Source of the DNA: Spirochaetaceae bacterium
GTDB lineage: Bacteria > Spirochaetota > Spirochaetia > Treponematales > Breznakiellaceae
Assembly: GCA_031255315.1 (NCBI GenBank)
Contig: JAIRSS010000246.1
Span: 1-7,896 of the forward strand
Reading direction: 5' to 3'
Length of the DNA: 7,896 bases
Shown piece by piece: positions 7,030 to 7,896 of this stretch (position 1 is its first letter; the number at the start of each line of letters is the position of its first letter). The notes under the pieces are model-generated. The model made no database searches, was not told the DNA's origin, and saw only the letters and a list, made by a program, of their open reading frames with translations. The position numbers and the translations under genes are program-made.

Positions 7030-7499
7030 CAATTTGTTTCCTCCTTTATATCGAAACTTTGGGTTCCCGGAGAACATGGCCGCCGGGTCTTGCGTACACA
7101 ATCCTTCACGAGATCGATCAGTTCCGCGTCTTCCACCCCCAGATGCTTCATCTCCTGTACGAAGCGGTCCAGCGCCTCCCGAATCTTCCGGTTGAGCTTT
7201 TCCCCGGCGTCCGCCGCATCCTCCGTCAGCGGTTTCTTGTCCGACACGTAGGTTCCACTTCCCACCTGGGTCGTCAGTATCCCCCGAAGCTCCAGTTCGC
7301 CGTAGGCTTTGGCGATGGTATTGGGGTTGATCTTGAGGGCTACCGCCAGGGAGCGGATAGTCGGCAGTTTATCCCCCGGCTGCATCCGTCCGGACAGGAT
7401 CGCGTATTCGATCTGCCGGATAATCTGCCGGTAAATAGGCACGCCGTTGGCCGCGTCCAGGGAAAAGCTCAACTCCGTTTTCACGATTGTACTATTCAT
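7029..7499 (-). CDS. GntR-family (YtrA-type) transcriptional regulator
   Basis: A 156-residue DNA-binding repressor that probably controls this operon. The winged helix-turn-helix spans about residues 20-86. It shows the family pattern: VPIYRQIIRQIEYAI, then GDKLPTIRSLA, the recognition-helix region INPNTIAKAYGELE, and the wing GSGTYVSD. The remaining ~70 residues are charged and helical, with no large ligand domain. This matches the short YtrA subfamily, although 156 aa is somewhat longer than its usual 120-130. The start is well fixed: the ATG at 7499 is directly preceded by an in-frame TAG (7502-7500). It has no Shine-Dalgarno sequence, and the predicted transcription start is about 2 nt upstream, so translation is probably leaderless. 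Operator half-sites lie over the promoter and over codons 2-5, which suggests autorepression. Its stop overlaps the next start (TGATG). YtrA-type regulators commonly head ABC-transporter operons. The inducer is unknown. Confidence 0.93.
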   Translation of the reverse strand: MNSTIVKTELSFSLDAANGVPIYRQIIRQIEYAILSGRMQPGDKLPTIRSLAVALKINPNTIAKAYGELELRGILTTQVGSGTYVSDKKPLTEDAADAGEKLNRKIREALDRFVQEMKHLGVEDAELIDLVKDCVRKTRRPCSPGTQSFDIKEETN

Positions 7500-7529
7500 C
7501 TAGTACAATCATAAATGTAATAGTACAAT
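7486..7529 (-). promoter_or_regulatory. Operator: three copies of a 9-bp GntR half-site
   Basis: The 9-mer ATTGTACTA (minus-strand reading) occurs at 7529-7521, between the -35 and -10 boxes. It occurs again at 7509-7501, over the -10 edge and start point. Its exact inverse TAGTACAAT lies at 7494-7486, over codons 2-5 of the regulator gene. The last two form a perfect 9+9 inverted repeat with a 6-nt spacer that contains most of the start codon. The first two are direct repeats exactly 20 bp apart. Palindromes of the TACTA/TAGTA kind fit dimeric YtrA-type regulators, so autorepression by the adjacent GntR protein is the obvious reading. Confidence 0.82.
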
Positions 7530-7536
7530 ATGTCAA
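7501..7536 (-). promoter_or_regulatory. Sigma70-type promoter of the seven-gene operon
   Basis: On the minus strand the -35 box is a perfect TTGACA (7536-7531). After exactly 17 nt comes the -10 box TATGAT (7513-7508), one base from consensus. The expected start point is an A near 7501, only about 2 nt before the ATG at 7499. No other convincing promoter is visible between the downstream genes, so this one probably serves the whole operon. Confidence 0.85.
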
Positions 7537-7546
7537 TCGGGGGTTT

Positions 7547-7580
7547 AAAAAAAATCGCGGGCTGTCCGGCGCGGACGGCC
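7547..7580 (-). terminator. Probable intrinsic terminator upstream of the operon
   Basis: On the minus strand an 8-bp stem with one C/A mismatch is formed by GGCCGTCC (7580-7573) and GGACAGCC (7567-7560) around a 5-nt loop. It is followed after 5 nt by eight T residues (7554-7547). It ends just before the promoter and would insulate the operon from transcription arriving from the right. The window shows no minus-strand gene before it, so the gene it serves is either outside the window or an RNA. Confidence 0.65.
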
Positions 7581-7596
7581 GGAATAACAAACACCC

Positions 7597-7614
7597 AAAA
7601 CCGCCCTTAGGCGG
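7597..7614 (-). terminator. Second terminator-like hairpin
   Basis: A perfect 5-bp stem CCGCC/GGCGG with loop TAAG (7614-7601 on the minus strand) is followed by TTTT (7600-7597) and then a GT-rich stretch. It is weaker than the hairpin 20 nt downstream. The two could act as tandem terminators, or this one may be part of a larger structured region. Confidence 0.4.
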
Positions 7615-7772
7615 CTCCGAAACCAACCGTTTTGAGGGTGCACGGAACCAAGACCCCGGCGTTGGGGGTACGTGGCTTTGCTCAAGTTCTGATGGGTGGG
7701 CGGGGTGGAAATTGCGGCGGTTAAGCATATCCGCGTCATCCTCAGGTCATGGCGAAGTGTTCCTCTGGCCGC

Positions 7773-7810
7773 AGCGTCTGTTCCCAAACTTCGGATTTGG
7801 AATAGACGCT
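7773..7810. other. Long hairpin with cUUCGg tetraloop
   Basis: Arms AGCGTCTGTTCC and GGAATAGACGCT pair over 12 positions with a single G-T wobble. After one bulged C come three A-T pairs, a bulged A and a C-G pair closing a TTCG loop (7790-7793). The loop is the very stable cUUCGg type only when read on the plus strand, which hints at a plus-strand RNA. Neither side has a T-tract, so it is not an obvious terminator. Confidence 0.6.
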
Positions 7811-7815
7811 TATTA

Positions 7816-7844
7816 CGCCGGGATTTTGGCGGGTTCACCCGGCG
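7816..7844. repeat. Inverted repeat, 7-bp arms
   Basis: CGCCGGG at 7816-7822 is matched by its inverse CCCGGCG at 7838-7844 around a 15-nt loop, six bases after the long hairpin. In a GC-rich region such short arms can arise by chance. Confidence 0.35.
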
Positions 7845-7896
7845 GACCTGCCGGGGAGACGCGCGTTGTCCGGCTCCCCCGCAATCCGCCGTCGGT

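Larger units (their letters stand above)
7537..7896. other. Non-coding stretch upstream of the operon
   Basis: I support no protein gene in these 360 bases. The open frames here have no ribosome site and a composition unlike the neighbouring proteins, rich in Arg, Pro, Ser and Thr, and one runs straight through the terminator hairpin. What the stretch does hold is a set of inverted repeats: hairpins at 7560-7580, 7601-7614, 7653-7669 (ACCCC/GGGGT, 7-nt loop), 7773-7810 and 7816-7844. It may be a structured RNA, a dispersed repeat, or the 3' region of a gene to the right. Confidence 0.55.

Noticed and set aside
7030..7101. Longer slipin start at the ATG at 7101
   Set aside because: It would overlap the regulator gene by 24 codons and lacks the strong AAAGGAGG placed before 7029.
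7492..7838. Two small minus-strand open frames upstream of the regulator
   Set aside because: They have low-complexity basic sequence, run through the promoter or the terminator hairpin, and have no ribosome site or recognisable motif.
7773..7844. A tRNA or CRISPR repeat in the hairpin-rich region
   Set aside because: There is no cloverleaf with acceptor, anticodon and T-arm patterns, and no regularly spaced identical repeats.

Overview
This window looks like one operon of seven genes on the minus strand. It is read from about position 7500 down to 115 and carries a complete-looking envelope transport pathway of a diderm bacterium. The host is GC-rich with a LolA-like carrier, an outer-membrane barrel and MacB/LolCDE-type permeases. 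The wording of the LolA-like and permease proteins reminds me of spirochaetes, perhaps a Treponema of the insect-gut type, but the window contains no marker gene and this assignment is a guess.

Layout in order of transcription. Positions 7537-7896 hold no gene I can support. They hold several hairpins, including a terminator-like hairpin plus T-tract pointing leftward. Next comes a near-consensus sigma70-type promoter (TTGACA, 17 nt, TATGAT) embedded in three copies of a 9-bp half-site. The first gene is a short GntR/YtrA-type repressor whose ATG sits 2-3 nt from the predicted transcription start, so its mRNA is probably leaderless. Then follow a slipin (stomatin/prohibitin-like SPFH membrane protein), a LolD/MacB-type ATPase, two different FtsX-fold permeases (568 and 424 aa), a LolA-like periplasmic protein with an unusually long, repeat-bearing N-terminus, and a 393-aa predicted outer-membrane beta-barrel. 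The first four genes overlap or nearly touch (TGATG and ATGA overlaps, then a 4-nt gap). The last three are separated by 41-73 nt, and two of those gaps contain hairpins.

How it may work (inference). The GntR protein shuts off its own promoter until an envelope signal releases it. The ATPase and the two permeases form a heteromeric mechanotransmission-type transporter in the inner membrane. This lifts a lipid, lipoprotein or amphiphile to the LolA-like carrier, and the barrel is the likely outer-membrane end. The slipin may organise or stabilise the complex in the membrane. The GntR plus MacB-type ABC arrangement recalls the Bacillus ytr operon. The additions are the slipin, the periplasmic carrier and the barrel. 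The substrate cannot be read from the sequence.
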